A program made the translations under genes and the position numbers. From contig JAKOGI010001545.1 of NCBI GenBank assembly GCA_029747015.1, forward strand, positions 51,001-115,000: DNA of 64,000 nucleotides, written 5' to 3'. The notes beneath the pieces are model-generated. The model was given only the letters and a program-made list of their open reading frames with translations. It made no database searches and was not told where the DNA came from. The stretch comes from Carnegiea gigantea (Eukaryota; Streptophyta; Magnoliopsida; Caryophyllales; Cactaceae). Of this stretch, positions 12,412 through 23,941 are shown one piece after another. Positions within the stretch are counted from its first letter, which is position 1; the number at the start of each line of letters is the position of its first letter.

Positions 12412-13345
12412 CTAGGACATGATATGAATAGCATAGCATAACTCAGGTCGAATAATAGTAAGATAGATAAGACGTCCCACAAGGCGTCGATAACCGCTAG
12501 GATCAATAAGACTCTGTCCTATAGCTAAAGCGAGCTTATGATTTTCTTCCTTGGGAAAACCAACGGGTCGACCACCTAACGAACCGCATTCATCCACAAT
12601 CTCAAGTGCATATTTCCGTTGGCATAAAAACAATCCAAGTGGTCCTCGTGCCACTTCAATGCCTAGAAAGTATTTAAGTGGTCCAAGATCTTTGATGCGA
12701 AAGCAAGACTGCAAGTAGGTTTTGAAATCACGGCAAGCTAAAGCATTATTACCAGCAAGGATAATATCATCCACATAAATTAGCAATGTCACAAAAACTT
12801 CCCCTTTACGATAAGTGAACAAAGAATAATCAGCATAGGACTTGGTGAATCCATACTCACTCAACTTGGATAATAATTTGGTAAACCATTGACAGGGGGC
12901 TTAACACAGACCATACAAAGATTTATGAATCTTGCATACCTTATTGGGAGAAATAGTGAAGAAACCAGGTGGTATACGCATATACACTTCTTCATCAAGA
13001 TCGCCATGCAAAAACGCATTATTAACATCTATCTGGTGCAACTCCCAACCTTTAGCAATAGCCACAGATAAGAATGTTCGTACACTGGTCATTTTGGCCA
13101 CTGGCGCAAACGTTTCATTAAAATCAAAACCTTCTAACTGGTGATCACCACGGACAACAAGTCTATCTTTGTATCTCTCTATGGTACCGTTAGACTTGTA
13201 TTTAACCTTGTAGACCCATTTGTAGTCAATGTGCTTCTTGCCAGGTGGAAGATCTATGATAGTCTAGGTGCAATTAGCTTCCAAAGCATGAACCTCTTCT
13301 TTCATAGCCTGTCGCCATTGAGGATGCTTTGCAGCTTCATAATAA
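12412..13345 (-). pseudogene. copia reverse transcriptase domain
   Basis: In element order: the RT entry segment [20 protein letters not shown] (about 13260-13190), [20 protein letters not shown] and [20 protein letters not shown] (13101-12950), then YADYSLFTYRKGEVFVTLLI running into the catalytic YVDD box (about 12770-12790), and the KDLGPLKYFLGIEVARG thumb region. A stop replaces a conserved position near 13265, and the frame breaks again near 12890. The YVDD box is intact, but the enzyme could not be made. This domain copies element RNA into DNA in the virus-like particle. Confidence 0.9.
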
Positions 13346-13611
13346 TATCTGGGTTCAACAATTCTTGTGATAGCAGCTAAGAAAGCCTTATGAGCATTAG
13401 AAAAATTATTGCATGTGATGTAATTAACCAAGGGATATGGCGTACCTGAGGGGCTCCGTTAGAGTGAATCATCATAGAGAGAGGGGTCGTGAGTTTAAGC
13501 ACTATAGCATTCATAGTCTTGCAAATGCAATGGGCTACGCCGATCTTGCGCGGGCCTGCGTATTGGGCCTAAATCACACCCGATTATAGGATCAGTACTA
13601 CGTAAACTCCC

Positions 13612-14830
13612 TCACGCTTCGGTTGTAACCACAAGCACAGCAGTAGACTCCAGCCCAGTTTGGCCCATGGACACATCAGTTGTTGAAAAAAGAGTTGGGC
13701 TTATGGCAACGCTATCCCCAGCAGGCCCAGACTCGGCCGAAATGGGCTTAGTAATAGGTCCCGTTCCTGGATTCATGTGTTGCTCACCCAAACTTAAGGA
13801 ATTGATTGGAAAAGGACTTCCTTCATCATCCATCATCATATTGTTTCTTTGCAAAGTACTCCACTCATCAATTTGATCATGACTAGTAGATGTTGGAGAT
13901 GTGGACAACGGGAAAATTTGTTCATGAAACACCACATCTCTACTCACAAAGATTTCATTGGTTTCCAAATCATCAATCTTCCATCCTTTCTTCCCATAAG
14001 GATATCCAACAAATATACCCTTGCGACTTCTAGGTGCAAACTTGTCTTTTGGTTCAGGCCGCACATGAGCATAGCAAAGGTAACCAAACACCCTTAACTG
14101 ATCATAGCTAAGTTTGACTCCAAAGAGCACTTCATAAGGAGTTTGTCCTTTAAGAAGCTTACTTGGGGTTCTATTAATCAAGTATCCTATGGTTAGCGTG
14201 CATTCACCCCAAAACTGCAACGGGAGGTTAGCTTGAAAACATAGTACTCTAGCTACATTCAAAATGTGATGATGTTTCCTCTCTACCCTTCCATTCTACT
14301 GAGGTGTATCTACATAACTAGTTTGATAAATTATTCCCTTTGTAGAATAAAATCTAAGCATGGGCCCGAATTTGAATTCAAGTCCATTGTCACTCCAAAG
14401 AATCTTCACATTCTTTCCAAATTGATTTTTCACCATTGCTACAAATTAAAATTTTGCATAAGAGTAGCAACCTTCCCTTTTTCCCTCATCAAATAAACCT
14501 AAATTGCTCTACTCGCATCATCGACAATGGTTAAAAAATAATGTGCACTATAAAGTGAGGGAATTTGATAAGAACCCCAAATGTCACAATGAATTATTTC
14601 AAACAAATCATTTGCCTTGCTATCACTAACATTAAATGTACTACGAGTTTGCTTTGCACGAAAACACACATCACAAGATTCAATTCAATATTGTAATAAT
14701 CACCAACACCTAAATGTTTAGGAACTAAGGATGAAATAGTGTTGGATGGGTGCCCGAGATGATTATGCCATAGGTTATAAGAATCCACCGTATGAACTTG
14801 TGACTTCCTTGTTGCCGTTTGATTGAAGCA
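13612..14830 (-). pseudogene. copia integrase region
   Basis: The C-terminal half reads ANLPLQFWGECTLTIGYLIN, then TPYEVLFGVKLSYDQLRVFG and FAPRSRKGIFVGYPYGKKGW, the characteristic copia integrase core and C-terminal phrases (14262-13950). Upstream, WHNHLGHPSNTISSL near 14770 is the pre-integrase zinc-binding HHCC region. Between these the frame is broken several times (about 14270-14590) and the core aspartates cannot be read in one frame. Integrase would insert the cDNA and make the short target duplication seen at the element's flanks. Confidence 0.85.
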
Positions 14831-15200
14831 ATAGACCCCTCTTCTCAATTCACCCACTCCAATTAGGCTCCTCAAGATGCGGTCCTGTATCATACAAAGT
14901 TTGTCAGTGAACACCACAATGCATTTTAATTCTTTAATCAACTGAGCAATAGAAATCAAATCGCAATGAAAATTTGGGATATAGAGAACGTTGCTCAAAG
15001 TAATTCTTAAACCCATATTAACTGCTCCTTGTAATTTGGCCAATCTCATCATTCCATCTGGCAACTCTACAGGAATTGCTTCAACTTTTTTCAAATTTGT
15101 CAGGGCCTTTAAATTTCCGGTCATGGGGCGGGATGCCCTAGAGTCCAGGATCCATTTTTCGTTACCTGAGAGCTTCTCACAACCCCGCTTAGACGTTTTA
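14831..15200 (-). pseudogene. copia protease region
   Basis: The aspartic protease active-site phrase appears as WILDSRASRPM at about 15154-15122. Copia proteases usually have D-S-G-A at this point, so the glycine is replaced by arginine. Downstream comes the usual ITLSNVLYIPNFHCDLISIA flap-region phrase (15010-14950). Protease would cut the polyprotein. The altered active site and surrounding frame breaks make it inactive by inference. Confidence 0.8.
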
Positions 15201-15402
15201 ATGAGGCTGAGTAGCTTCTATTTTTGCCAGCAGTAAACCCAGTTAGTGTTGCTTGACTTTTCTCATCAGAGGTCATACCCGAGGATGCTTGCGGATCCCT
15301 GTTTGCAACAACGACAAATGCAGTTTCACGGCCAGTTCCTCGCCCTTGTCTGCAGCCAGTACATCCACCTTGCCCACCACAACTGCGACCCTGCCCTCTG
15401 CC

Positions 15403-16266
15403 TCAGGTTCCCCAGCCCGGTGGGTAACCGATGATCTCATAGCAAATGCCTTCATCATGTCCATATTTGCCACAATGCCTACACCTGCCCCGTTCGACCA
15501 TATTGTTTTGTGGCTTCTCCGTGTTTAATACTGTGAAAGCAACCATCGTCTCTCCACGATCATCTCGGTCCCGCGTTATCTTTCTATGATTTCCTTCTTG
15601 CAAAATCATATTGAATATTCTATCTAGAGAAGGAAACGACTCAAGGGCAAGTATTTGGATTCTTATCTGGGAATAAAGTTCATCATTCAACCCCATTAAA
15701 AATTGGTGTGCCTTTTCCTCTTCGATCATCTTAATCACCTTGCTTCCAGCCCTACGTGTGCAGCGAGGGATCTTCACATAATTTTCCAGTTCACTCCATG
15801 GATTTGATAGCTTGGAGTAGAATTCCACCACATCGAGTCCACTTCGTTTGCAATCGGCAATACCAGCCTTCAACTTGTGAGTTTTGGGAACATTAGCAAC
15901 ACCATATCTCTTCTTCAGTGCACTCCACATCACATGGGCCGAATTCACATAGGCTACACTAGAACGTAATTTTGGATCAATTACGTTCTGAAGCCAGGAT
16001 GAGACCATCGAATTGACGATCTCCTATGCTTGAAGTTCCATGGCATCTCCCCCTTGCGTTATGCCGGGTTGGGTTAATGTGCCTTTGATAAATCCGAGTT
16101 TGTTCTTTGCCTTCATCGCTGTCATCACTGCCTTTTCGCATAGATCATAATTCTTCCCATCAAACACAACAGCCGTGATCAAGACTCCGGGACCATCAGA
16201 TGGGTGCAGGTAATATGGTGACTATTGGTCGATTACAAACCTTGCTTTAGGTTGTTCGGCCGCCAT
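15403..16266 (-). pseudogene. copia gag with CCHC zinc knuckle
   Basis: The likely start is the ATG at 16264-16266, about 45 nt after the primer site. The frame carries two early stops (near 16223 and 16024) and is then open from 16008 to 15403. Near the C-terminus CRHCGKYGHDEGIC forms an intact CX2CX4HX4C knuckle, followed by YEIIGYPPGWGT, a phrase typical of plant copia gag. The preceding segment (SSWLQNVIDPKLRSSVAYVN and LRSSVAYVNSAHVMWSALKK) is the UBN2-like gag core. Gag packages element RNA. Confidence 0.9.
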
Positions 16267-16300
16267 GGCTGAAGTGTTTGCTGGATTCAAGATCTGCACT

Positions 16301-16311
16301 CTGATACCATG
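16301..16311 (-). other. copia primer binding site (initiator tRNA-Met)
   Basis: On the minus strand TGGTATCAGAG follows the LTR end CTGTTCA directly. This matches the 3' end complement of plant initiator methionine tRNA. Confidence 0.9.
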
Positions 16312-16520
16312 AACAGACTGAGCATGAAAGAGGGAGACAAATTTGTGGACGACTCAAACAGACATATGTCTCCTCTGCTTTGCATTCATTGCTAAGAAGA
16401 TATATATACAAGTTACATGAGAAACTCAAAAGGCCTTTACTAGCTGTACATGCCTAAGCACTAAAGGAATAATAAAGTGAATCAATGAATACATATGATG
16501 CATAGAATGTAGTCCTGATA
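16312..16520 (-). repeat. copia 5' LTR
   Basis: 209 bp, the partner of 11603-11813. Differences are mostly transitions, consistent with an old insertion. Confidence 0.9.
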
Positions 16521-16874
16521 AAGGAGGTTCGAAGAGTTGGCAGGAAGACTAGTAAGGAATTAAGAATTAAGAGTTGCAAAGTTGCACGACTGGCCGTGTA
16601 CTTTTGCACGGTCGTGCACCTGAGGCAGAAAGTTCCTACAGAGTTGCTCGACTGTCCGTGCACTTTTACATAACCCTGCATCCTCAGTCCAAAAACTATG
16701 CATGGCCGATGGTGTGTCGAAGCACGGTCGTGCACCCTCTCAGATTTTGAGATACTAAAGCAGTTTTCGGCCAATTTTGGGGGCATGTTTTGTCTTTTCT
16801 TTCAGAGCTTTCTTACAGCGATTTTTAGAGTTTAGTAGGGAAATTTTAGAGTGGCTTGTGGATTGAATTCATCA

Positions 16875-16997
16875 TCTCTTAGAATCAGTCTCTCTATAGG
16901 CGGGGATGCTGGTAGAGGTAAGGTTGCCTATATTTGGATCTCCCCCAATCCTGTGAAAGTAGGATCCGCACTGGGAGGTAGTGTTGGTGTTGTTGTC
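16875..16997 (+). mobile_element. 5'-truncated SINE with TTG tail and 17-bp target duplication
   Basis: The insert contains AATCAGTCTCTCTATAGGCG, GGTAGAGGTAAGGTTGCC and ATCCGCACTGGGAGG, and ends in a TTG-rich tail, as in the 3' half of TS/Au-like plant SINEs. The tRNA-like head is missing. It is bounded by GTGGATTGAATTCATCA at 16858-16874 and 16998-17014, a perfect 17-bp duplication. It lies inside the gypsy solo LTR, so it inserted after that LTR was formed. Confidence 0.75.
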
Positions 16998-17835
16998 GTG
17001 GATTGAATTCATCACCATTGAAGATTATGTTTACTACTTTTCTATGATTAATTCAAGTTTGGTTCTCAATTCTCTTTGTCTCCCATCATTATTCTTTAGG
17101 GTTTCTGTGTGAATCATGTGTGCTATTTTAGGGATTGATTTCATTGTCTTTAACATGATTCGTGGCTAATCTCCCAACATGGGATAAGATTAACGTCGAT
17201 TATGTTAGTTAAATGATGATTTAGCCCCAAACCCTTATTTGCCCCATGTTTGTGTTTATGATTTGTATTTTGCTCACCACATGTTCGATGAATTGCTTGA
17301 AAGAGCATTCATCCTTTGCTAATAGAATTTAGGGGAACGTCGAAAGATGAAACCTGTATCTGGAATGACCTAATAGATGGTTAGGATTTCCACATGAAAA
17401 TAATTAAGTTTTAATTGGGATTCGAAATCGTAGATCATATAATCCTTTGACTTTTAGTTCTATGAAAATAGGTGTCTATAATTTTGGGATTAGTCTTCGA
17501 TCCTTGAGAGAAAGAAAAGATGGGTTAAATTGACAATCTATCCATTCATATTGTAAGCTTGAGCAAGTTTGATAGGGTTGATAATTGATTTGCTAGTGTA
17601 GTTGTGTTGTTAATTCCAACGTGGGTGTTTTAATATTCTGATTTCTCAATTATATTCTTAGTTATTATTGCTTCCTTAGTTGTTAGTTGAATCTCTGAAA
17701 TTGATTTGCCTAGATAAAGTGTTTAGATTTGTTTTGGTAATTGAAAGTGAATTTCCTGTGGGATCAACCCGTGCTCGCTAGTTGCTAGCTATATCTACGT
17801 CGTGCGCTTGCGATGATTTTAATGTAACTTTACGT

Positions 17836-17878
17836 GTGGATTGAATTCATCATCTCTTAGAATCAGTCTTTCTACAGG
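17836..17878 (+). repeat. second copy of an LTR/SINE junction
   Basis: These 43 bp repeat 16858-16900 with two mismatches, covering the 17-bp duplication plus the first 26 bp of the SINE. The copy lies just past the apparent end of the solo LTR. Confidence 0.8.
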
Positions 17879-18118
17879 CAAGGAAACACATAGTTTTTAT
17901 TTAAAATTACATTCTTATATCTAGGTCTAACTTTCAATGAATATATCCTCCATCCCACTTGTTTATTTATATAAACTCAAACCATTGAAATCAAAACTTC
18001 CTAGTCCTGAATTGAACCAAACAAACGATACTAAGAATAAAAAATCATCTTGGTATGTATGTTATTATCCTGATTTCATTTCATTTTGACTTTTTGAAAC
18101 AAACAACCCATAATAATA
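17879..18118. other. no gene recognised
   Basis: AT-rich spacer with no supported feature. Confidence 0.4.
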
Positions 18119-18250
<132 letters not shown>

Positions 18251-18263
18251 CACACGCACACAT

Positions 18264-18304
18264 ACAACAACAAAACCACCTCCCAGTGTGGGTCTCGCTT
18301 TCAC
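18264..18304 (-). mobile_element. SINE 3' tail fragment
   Basis: On the minus strand it reads GCGAGACCCACACTGGGAGG followed by a TTTTGTTGTTG tail, closely matching the tail of the SINE at 16875-16997. The remainder is absent: the solo LTR begins immediately after its inner edge. Confidence 0.55.
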
Positions 18305-18309
18305 GCATA

Positions 18310-21300
18310 TATAACGCCCCAAATTAAACATGTTTCACTGTTTATATTCTTCTTAATAAATCACTCAATTGTAATTTGATAAATCTAATGATAGGGGCGT
18401 TACCGCCGTCCCAAAGGACAAGGCTTGAAGTATGTGTCCTAGAATAACATAGTTAAGCATAACCTCAACCATACACATTCACACATGATCATCCATTCAC
18501 AATCAAATGTTAACCAATGTAAGGTTTATAAACCATAGTAAGATAATTCACCATGTAATCTATATCCTCATACACCGAAGAATTCAAAAGACAGCTTTAA
18601 AGTATGCATATACTGTATCACCGCTGATTCATACAGATTTCCTTGCTCAACTTATTCTCTTTCTCTGCTTTGCTAGCATAAGGGTAATTCTCTGAGCATT
18701 TGTCTAAAACAAAACATGAGAAACATTTCGAACTGTGAACCCAAGCTCAGTACATGCATTCCTGAATTGTTAAATGATCATTGAAACACTGATTGGGCCC
18801 GTTTTGCAATTCATGTAAGGTCAAAACAGGGAATGAGATGAATATAAAACTGCATTACTAATTATTATCTGATAGTGAACCCCTTGATACTGTTACGATC
18901 TATGGATATGTGTACACCTGTCAAGCCGATTGGAGACCTGGTCTGAAGCCGCACGGGTAACTGAAGGGCGAATGCCCTATAGATGATAACTGACGGGGTC
19001 ACTAATTAGCTAATAAATCACTGTGTAAGCTGATTCATTGATGTACTTACCAAACATGATACTTTGATAAATGAACTCTGATTTCTAAAGATACATGCAA
19101 TTGATGTACCTGAAGTCTTTAAAATGACATTTCACTTGATAATACTTATACACAATGGAAACGATAGACTAGGCCGTGATTCTGCTAAAGAAATGTAATT
19201 ATAGGTAAATGCAGTTAGTAAACAATATTTACTCCGGTTGTAATAGAAATTGATTAATTAAAAAGCTTCCACAATTTCAATAATTCAATATAAGATAAGT
19301 TATAACAAAATGATTTGAAAAATAAATCAATTAGGGTTATTGAACTTAAAATACAACAAATTGAAATAAAATAGACCAAATTGAAATGATTGAGGTGATA
19401 ATGAAAAGATCTTAATTGATATAAATGAAATATGAGTTTCTGATATTTCCGAAATGGATAATAGAAAGTGTAATGCTTTTGAAATGGATAATAGAAAGCT
19501 TAATGTCAGGAGAGGCATTGTGAGGTTCATAAAAGCTCAAATAACACCAGCTTGGTTCGATGGACGCTGATTTTGAGTCATTACTCTACTCACTTCTCAA
19601 ATTTTATTTTCATGCTCATTTAACTTGGTTTTCAATCCAAATAAGCTTCTATGCATAATCACACTTGTTAAACTCACTACACATTGTAATTTCCTTGCAA
19701 TACCCATAATTATATAGAAACTTCTGAAAATATTTTCAAATGTCACGATTTCTGTATTCACTCATATTACCGTTTAATGGTCTGTATTAGAAAATCTATA
19801 TCTTTCACTTCCGACCTCCAAATAAGATGTAAAACCCCAATATGAAAATCTCATAATGTTCAATAAAACTTTTATTTAGGATACAAAGTATGATTTACAT
19901 AGTAAAGTCCTTAAAATTAGGGTAGAACACAGACGTGCACAATTTTAGTTTAATCTGCGCAGTCGTAGCAAAATGACTATAACTTTTTCCACAAAACTCA
20001 GATTAAGGCGATTTAAAAAGCATGTGAACACTAACTCATGGATCTATCCATACACCAAAAATCACAAATTTTCAATGAGCCAATCAATACCAGTTTTTTC
20101 AGAAATTCCATTGTTCAAAACTGCTTTCATTTTCAATGTATTCTGCGCAGTCTTCAATAAAGTGGCCATAACTTTGTCTATACAACTCGGAATTAAGTAA
20201 TTCTAGAGCCCATTGAAAGCTAACTCATTAAGGTATCTTCACACCAAAAACTATAAGTTTCCCATGTCCCATGAAATACCAGTTTATTCATAAAAAGACC
20301 TCTATTTTGGGTCTGTTTTCCAGCCCTAAATCACCTAGTTTCATCTTTTCTTCGTGTAACCACCCACTAAAATCACTCTTTAATTCATCCAAAACCACAG
20401 CAGCATTACCATAATCATGTATAATGATAAGGATTGCAAAATCAAATATAAAATAATCCAAATCCATCACTTCAAACGTAAACTAGCATGATTAAGAAGT
20501 AAACCTAACCCTAGCATAATCCAACTTCAACTCCACCATGATCCATCACTAAGATAACTCTTAATTCAATCAAAACAACATGATCCATCATTAAAACAAC
20601 CAAAACAAGGAGCAAAAACCATTAAATCCAAAGAACAAGATTAAAGCTACTTACTTTGAACTTTAAAAAAAGTGCTGATGGAGATGATGTTTGGTGATTT
20701 TGAGGATGGAAGATAGTAGCTAATGGAGGGAGGTTGTTGGGGGTTGCAATCCTCGCCGGAGGCTAGTCGAAAAGTGGCCGGAAAACACTACAATAGGGGC
20801 TGGGGTGCCTGCTAGCCTTGGGTAGAGAGAAGGAGGAGAGAAGAAGAGAGAGAAAGTGACTTGAATATTTGCTTGGGGGAAAATGAAGTAAAAAAAAACT
20901 TGATTGATATTTAAAATGCTGAAAGCTACTTTTTACTAAGTATAAATTAGGCCTAATTAAGAGTAATTAGCTAAACAAATGTACCCAAGTCTCGTTGGGC
21001 CGAAATCGGCCTTAAACGGTCTCGGGTTCGAAAAAGAGCTGAAACCGGGTGCGTTTGCAAATATTTTTTTTGGGTTTATTTTTTTTTCCGAAGTGCGAGA
21101 TTAAAATGCTTGTGGTGTCATGAAAAATAATTCAATCACTTAAATCATAATTATTAGGGCTTGCTATCAATTTTTCTGAAAATTTTCGATAAATGAAACT
21201 CGAATTGCAAAGTGGAGCTCCAAATGTATTCTCTCAACCAGGATGATTAAATGAGATAAATAAATATAAAAAATTAATAACATGACTTAATTAAATAAAT

Positions 21301-21328
21301 AAATATGATTTAGGGTCGGGCTATTATA
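18310..21328 (+). mobile_element. 3-kb gypsy (chromovirus/Tekay-like) solo LTR
   Basis: Starts TATAACGCCCCAAATT and ends GGGTCGGGCTATTATA. These are decayed forms of the TGTAACxCCCC...GGGTCGGGxTGTTACA ends of Del/Tekay-type chromovirus LTRs. A perfect 5-bp duplication GCATA lies at 18305-18309 and 21329-21333. The 3.0-kb length suits that lineage. No primer site or coding domain follows, so it is a solo LTR. Open frames inside (18507-18695, 19973-20200) show nothing recognisable. Lineage is inferred from the termini only. Confidence 0.7.
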
Positions 21329-21333
21329 GCATA

Positions 21334-21378
21334 TATGTGCACGCACACACACACACATCCACATGCAAACATATATAA

Positions 21379-21415
<37 letters not shown>

Positions 21416-21470
21416 TACACACACACACGCACATAGACACGTACACACACAGATATATATGTATCTATCT
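21334..21470. repeat. (AC)n/(AT)n microsatellite cluster
   Basis: Alternating CA and TA dinucleotide blocks, continuing the simple sequence interrupted by the solo LTR on the left. Confidence 0.85.
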
Positions 21471-21528
21471 TTACCCCGTTAGGTGACTGCTCATGGGCTC
21501 TCTATCTACTGGTATAACTCACGGTTAC

Positions 21529-21830
21529 GGGTGGACTCTGATATCACCTATAACGCCCCAACCCCCTCCCGAGTTGCAGACAGTTAGTAGGAATGGCTAT
21601 AAGGACATTGACTGGCTCCACAAATTACTACAAGTCTTTCATGCATGCTTCGTTCACATTCATAGGTTGCCTGGGAAACTTCCCTGGAGGTCATCCATCA
21701 CAAGATTGCTCCACAACAAGTACGTTTAACTGTGCAGTTCTTAAGAGTAGACTTTTCGAAAAGAAAGGTGCACCTTTGGTGATATAAGTAGTCACTTCAA
21801 TCCCTTTTAAGCCGCACTCAAAGTGTTACA
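21529..21830 (-). mobile_element. LTR plus primer-site remnant of a gypsy element
   Basis: On the minus strand the segment starts TGTAACACTTTGAGTGCGGC (21830) and ends GGGGCGTTATA (21549), giving a 282-bp LTR. After 2 nt comes TGATATCAGAGTCCACCC (21546-21529), a decayed initiator-Met primer site. This is therefore the 5' LTR of a minus-strand retrotransposon. Its internal domain should continue leftward, but only about 60 bp remain before microsatellite sequence. The TGTAAC...GTTATA ends suggest a chromovirus relative. Confidence 0.65.
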
Positions 21831-22375
<545 letters not shown>

Positions 22376-22565
22376 CTATTATTACATTAGTCACCACATA
22401 TGGGCATAGATTGAACATATATACCTACATATATGAACTGTTCTAAGAATTAGGACTTTACAATTTATCAAAATATATGAAATGTTGTCCCATAAGATGT
22501 AAAAATTAGGATAACATCTACAATTCATCATTGTTTGATATATACAATTGTCTATAAGTAACAAG
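22376..22565. other. no gene recognised
   Basis: AT-rich flank of the gypsy element; nothing supported. Confidence 0.4.
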
Positions 22566-23941
22566 TGATGACCGTTGAAGTTAAAAATAATACCGTAAGT
22601 GCACGGTGTAGCTATAGCTAGCAACCGGCAAGTGCGGGTCGTGTCCACGAGAAACTTGCTTCCAACTACTAGAACTATTTTAGTTACTCAAGTTAGGCAA
22701 TCACAAGTGGAGTTTGTAGCTTAACTAAGGGAAACAATAATAACTAAAAGATGGAATAAGCAGCAGAAGAGTAAACAACTAGGTTGGAATTAACAGCATG
22801 ACTATGTTAGTGAATCAGTTACTAGCCCTACCAAGCATTCCCAAGCATGCATCACGAATGGATAGATTGTCAATTAAGTCTATCTTCCCCCTCTCTCAAG
22901 GGTCGAAGACTGACCCTTGAACTATAGTCGCCTATTCTCATGGGATTAAAAGTTGAAGGATTACCATGTCTACAATCTCAAATCCCAATTAGGATCTTAA
23001 TTATTTCCATATTAAAACCCTAATCATCTACTAAGTCGCACTAGGTAAAGGCTCCGTCTCTCAACACTCCCCTAAACCCTAATAAAGAGGATGAACGCTC
23101 TTTCGAGCATTTCATCGAGCATGTGGCGTGCATAGTTTCGCAATTACAAAAACAAAGGGGAGGCGGGGATTGGGCCAATTCATGATTCAACCATACATAT
23201 TCGGCGTTAATCCCAACCTAAGTTGGAGGATTTAGCCTACAGTCATGTTTAGAACAATAATCTAATAACTCAATTCAACAACCATGGCATCCAAACTTTA
23301 GAACAATTAAGAACAAGAGAAGAGAGAATTAAGATGAAGAACCTTGAATTAATCGCATGAATTAACGGTAGAGCAAAACTTCAATCTAACAGTGAAATCA
23401 ATAGTGTGAAAATAAAACTCTCTACCAAAACCTAAAAATCGCCTAAAGAACAGTCTAGGGAAAAGAAAACTGAATGAAAACTGAATGTCGCCTCAAAACA
23501 GCCCCGAAGGAAATTTAAGTCGTGACGCGAAAACGGGGGTGACACGGTCGTGCCTAGAGGCACGGCGGAACTGTGCCAAAGTCCTACTCGAACCACCCCA
23601 AAGCTGCACAAGTGGCACGGTGTACCACTTGGCACGGCCCAACCCGGCCGCTTGTGCGGGCCCGAGTAGGTTGGCCGTGCAACGTGGGTTCGGTTCCGTG
23701 GGACTTCCGTGCAACGCTTTTTCGCAACTTTTCTCACCTTCTTGGCACTCATTTCTGCTAAATGTTATTCATCTTTCCGTTTCTTCAATAAATTTCTTGA
23801 AAATATCGAAAGATATTATATAAGTAAAAAGTGCGCTAAAGGAGGCCAATTTGACTCTTCCGTGACACGATCGAACGTGAAAACGTAGGAGAAAATGAGT
23901 AAAATAGGGGCTAAAAATAGGACTAAATAGAGGTTCATCAC
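22566..23941 (-). repeat. gypsy 3' LTR
   Basis: 1376 bp. Closely similar to 28519-29924, but it lacks a roughly 45-bp GC-rich stretch present there near 29585-29635 and carries a 9-bp insertion near its inner end (22570-22578). Confidence 0.9.

Larger units (their letters stand above)
11603..16520 (-). mobile_element. Ty1/copia retrotransposon, full-length but decayed
   Basis: A 4.9-kb element with about 210-bp LTRs at both ends, an initiator-Met primer site, a polypurine tract and, in order on the minus strand, gag, protease, integrase, RT and RNase H. That is the copia order (integrase before RT). It lies in the opposite direction to the gypsy LTR it interrupts. Flanks are AGGGA (11598-11602) and AAGGA (16521-16525), a 4/5 match to a target duplication. 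Many stops and frameshifts mean it cannot encode its own machinery. The short LTRs and domain style resemble Ale/Retrofit-type copia lineages, but that lineage call is tentative. Confidence 0.9.
11403..17826 (+). mobile_element. gypsy (Athila/Tat-type) solo LTR interrupted by a copia element
   Basis: Begins TGATAAACCTC, the start shared by the other Athila/Tat-like LTRs here. It ends after the CGCTAGTTGCTAGCTATATC and CGTGCGCTTGCG block that normally closes such LTRs. A 5-bp duplication ACTTT lies at 11398-11402 and 17827-17831. Without the nested copia element the LTR is about 1.5 kb, the same size as the LTR at 47462-48956. No primer site or gypsy internal domain follows, so this is a solo LTR, the usual product of recombination between two LTRs of one element. 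The last base pair reads TA instead of CA, probably by mutation. A 123-bp SINE also sits inside it. Confidence 0.65.

Noticed and set aside
11833..12441. Plus-strand ORFs opposite the copia RNase H and RT
   Set aside because: Shadows of the real minus-strand domains.
23432..23823. Overlapping ORFs of 62-112 codons in the gypsy LTR, repeated at 29390-29807
   Set aside because: They lie in the GC-richer part of both LTRs on both strands; LTRs of this family are not known to encode proteins.
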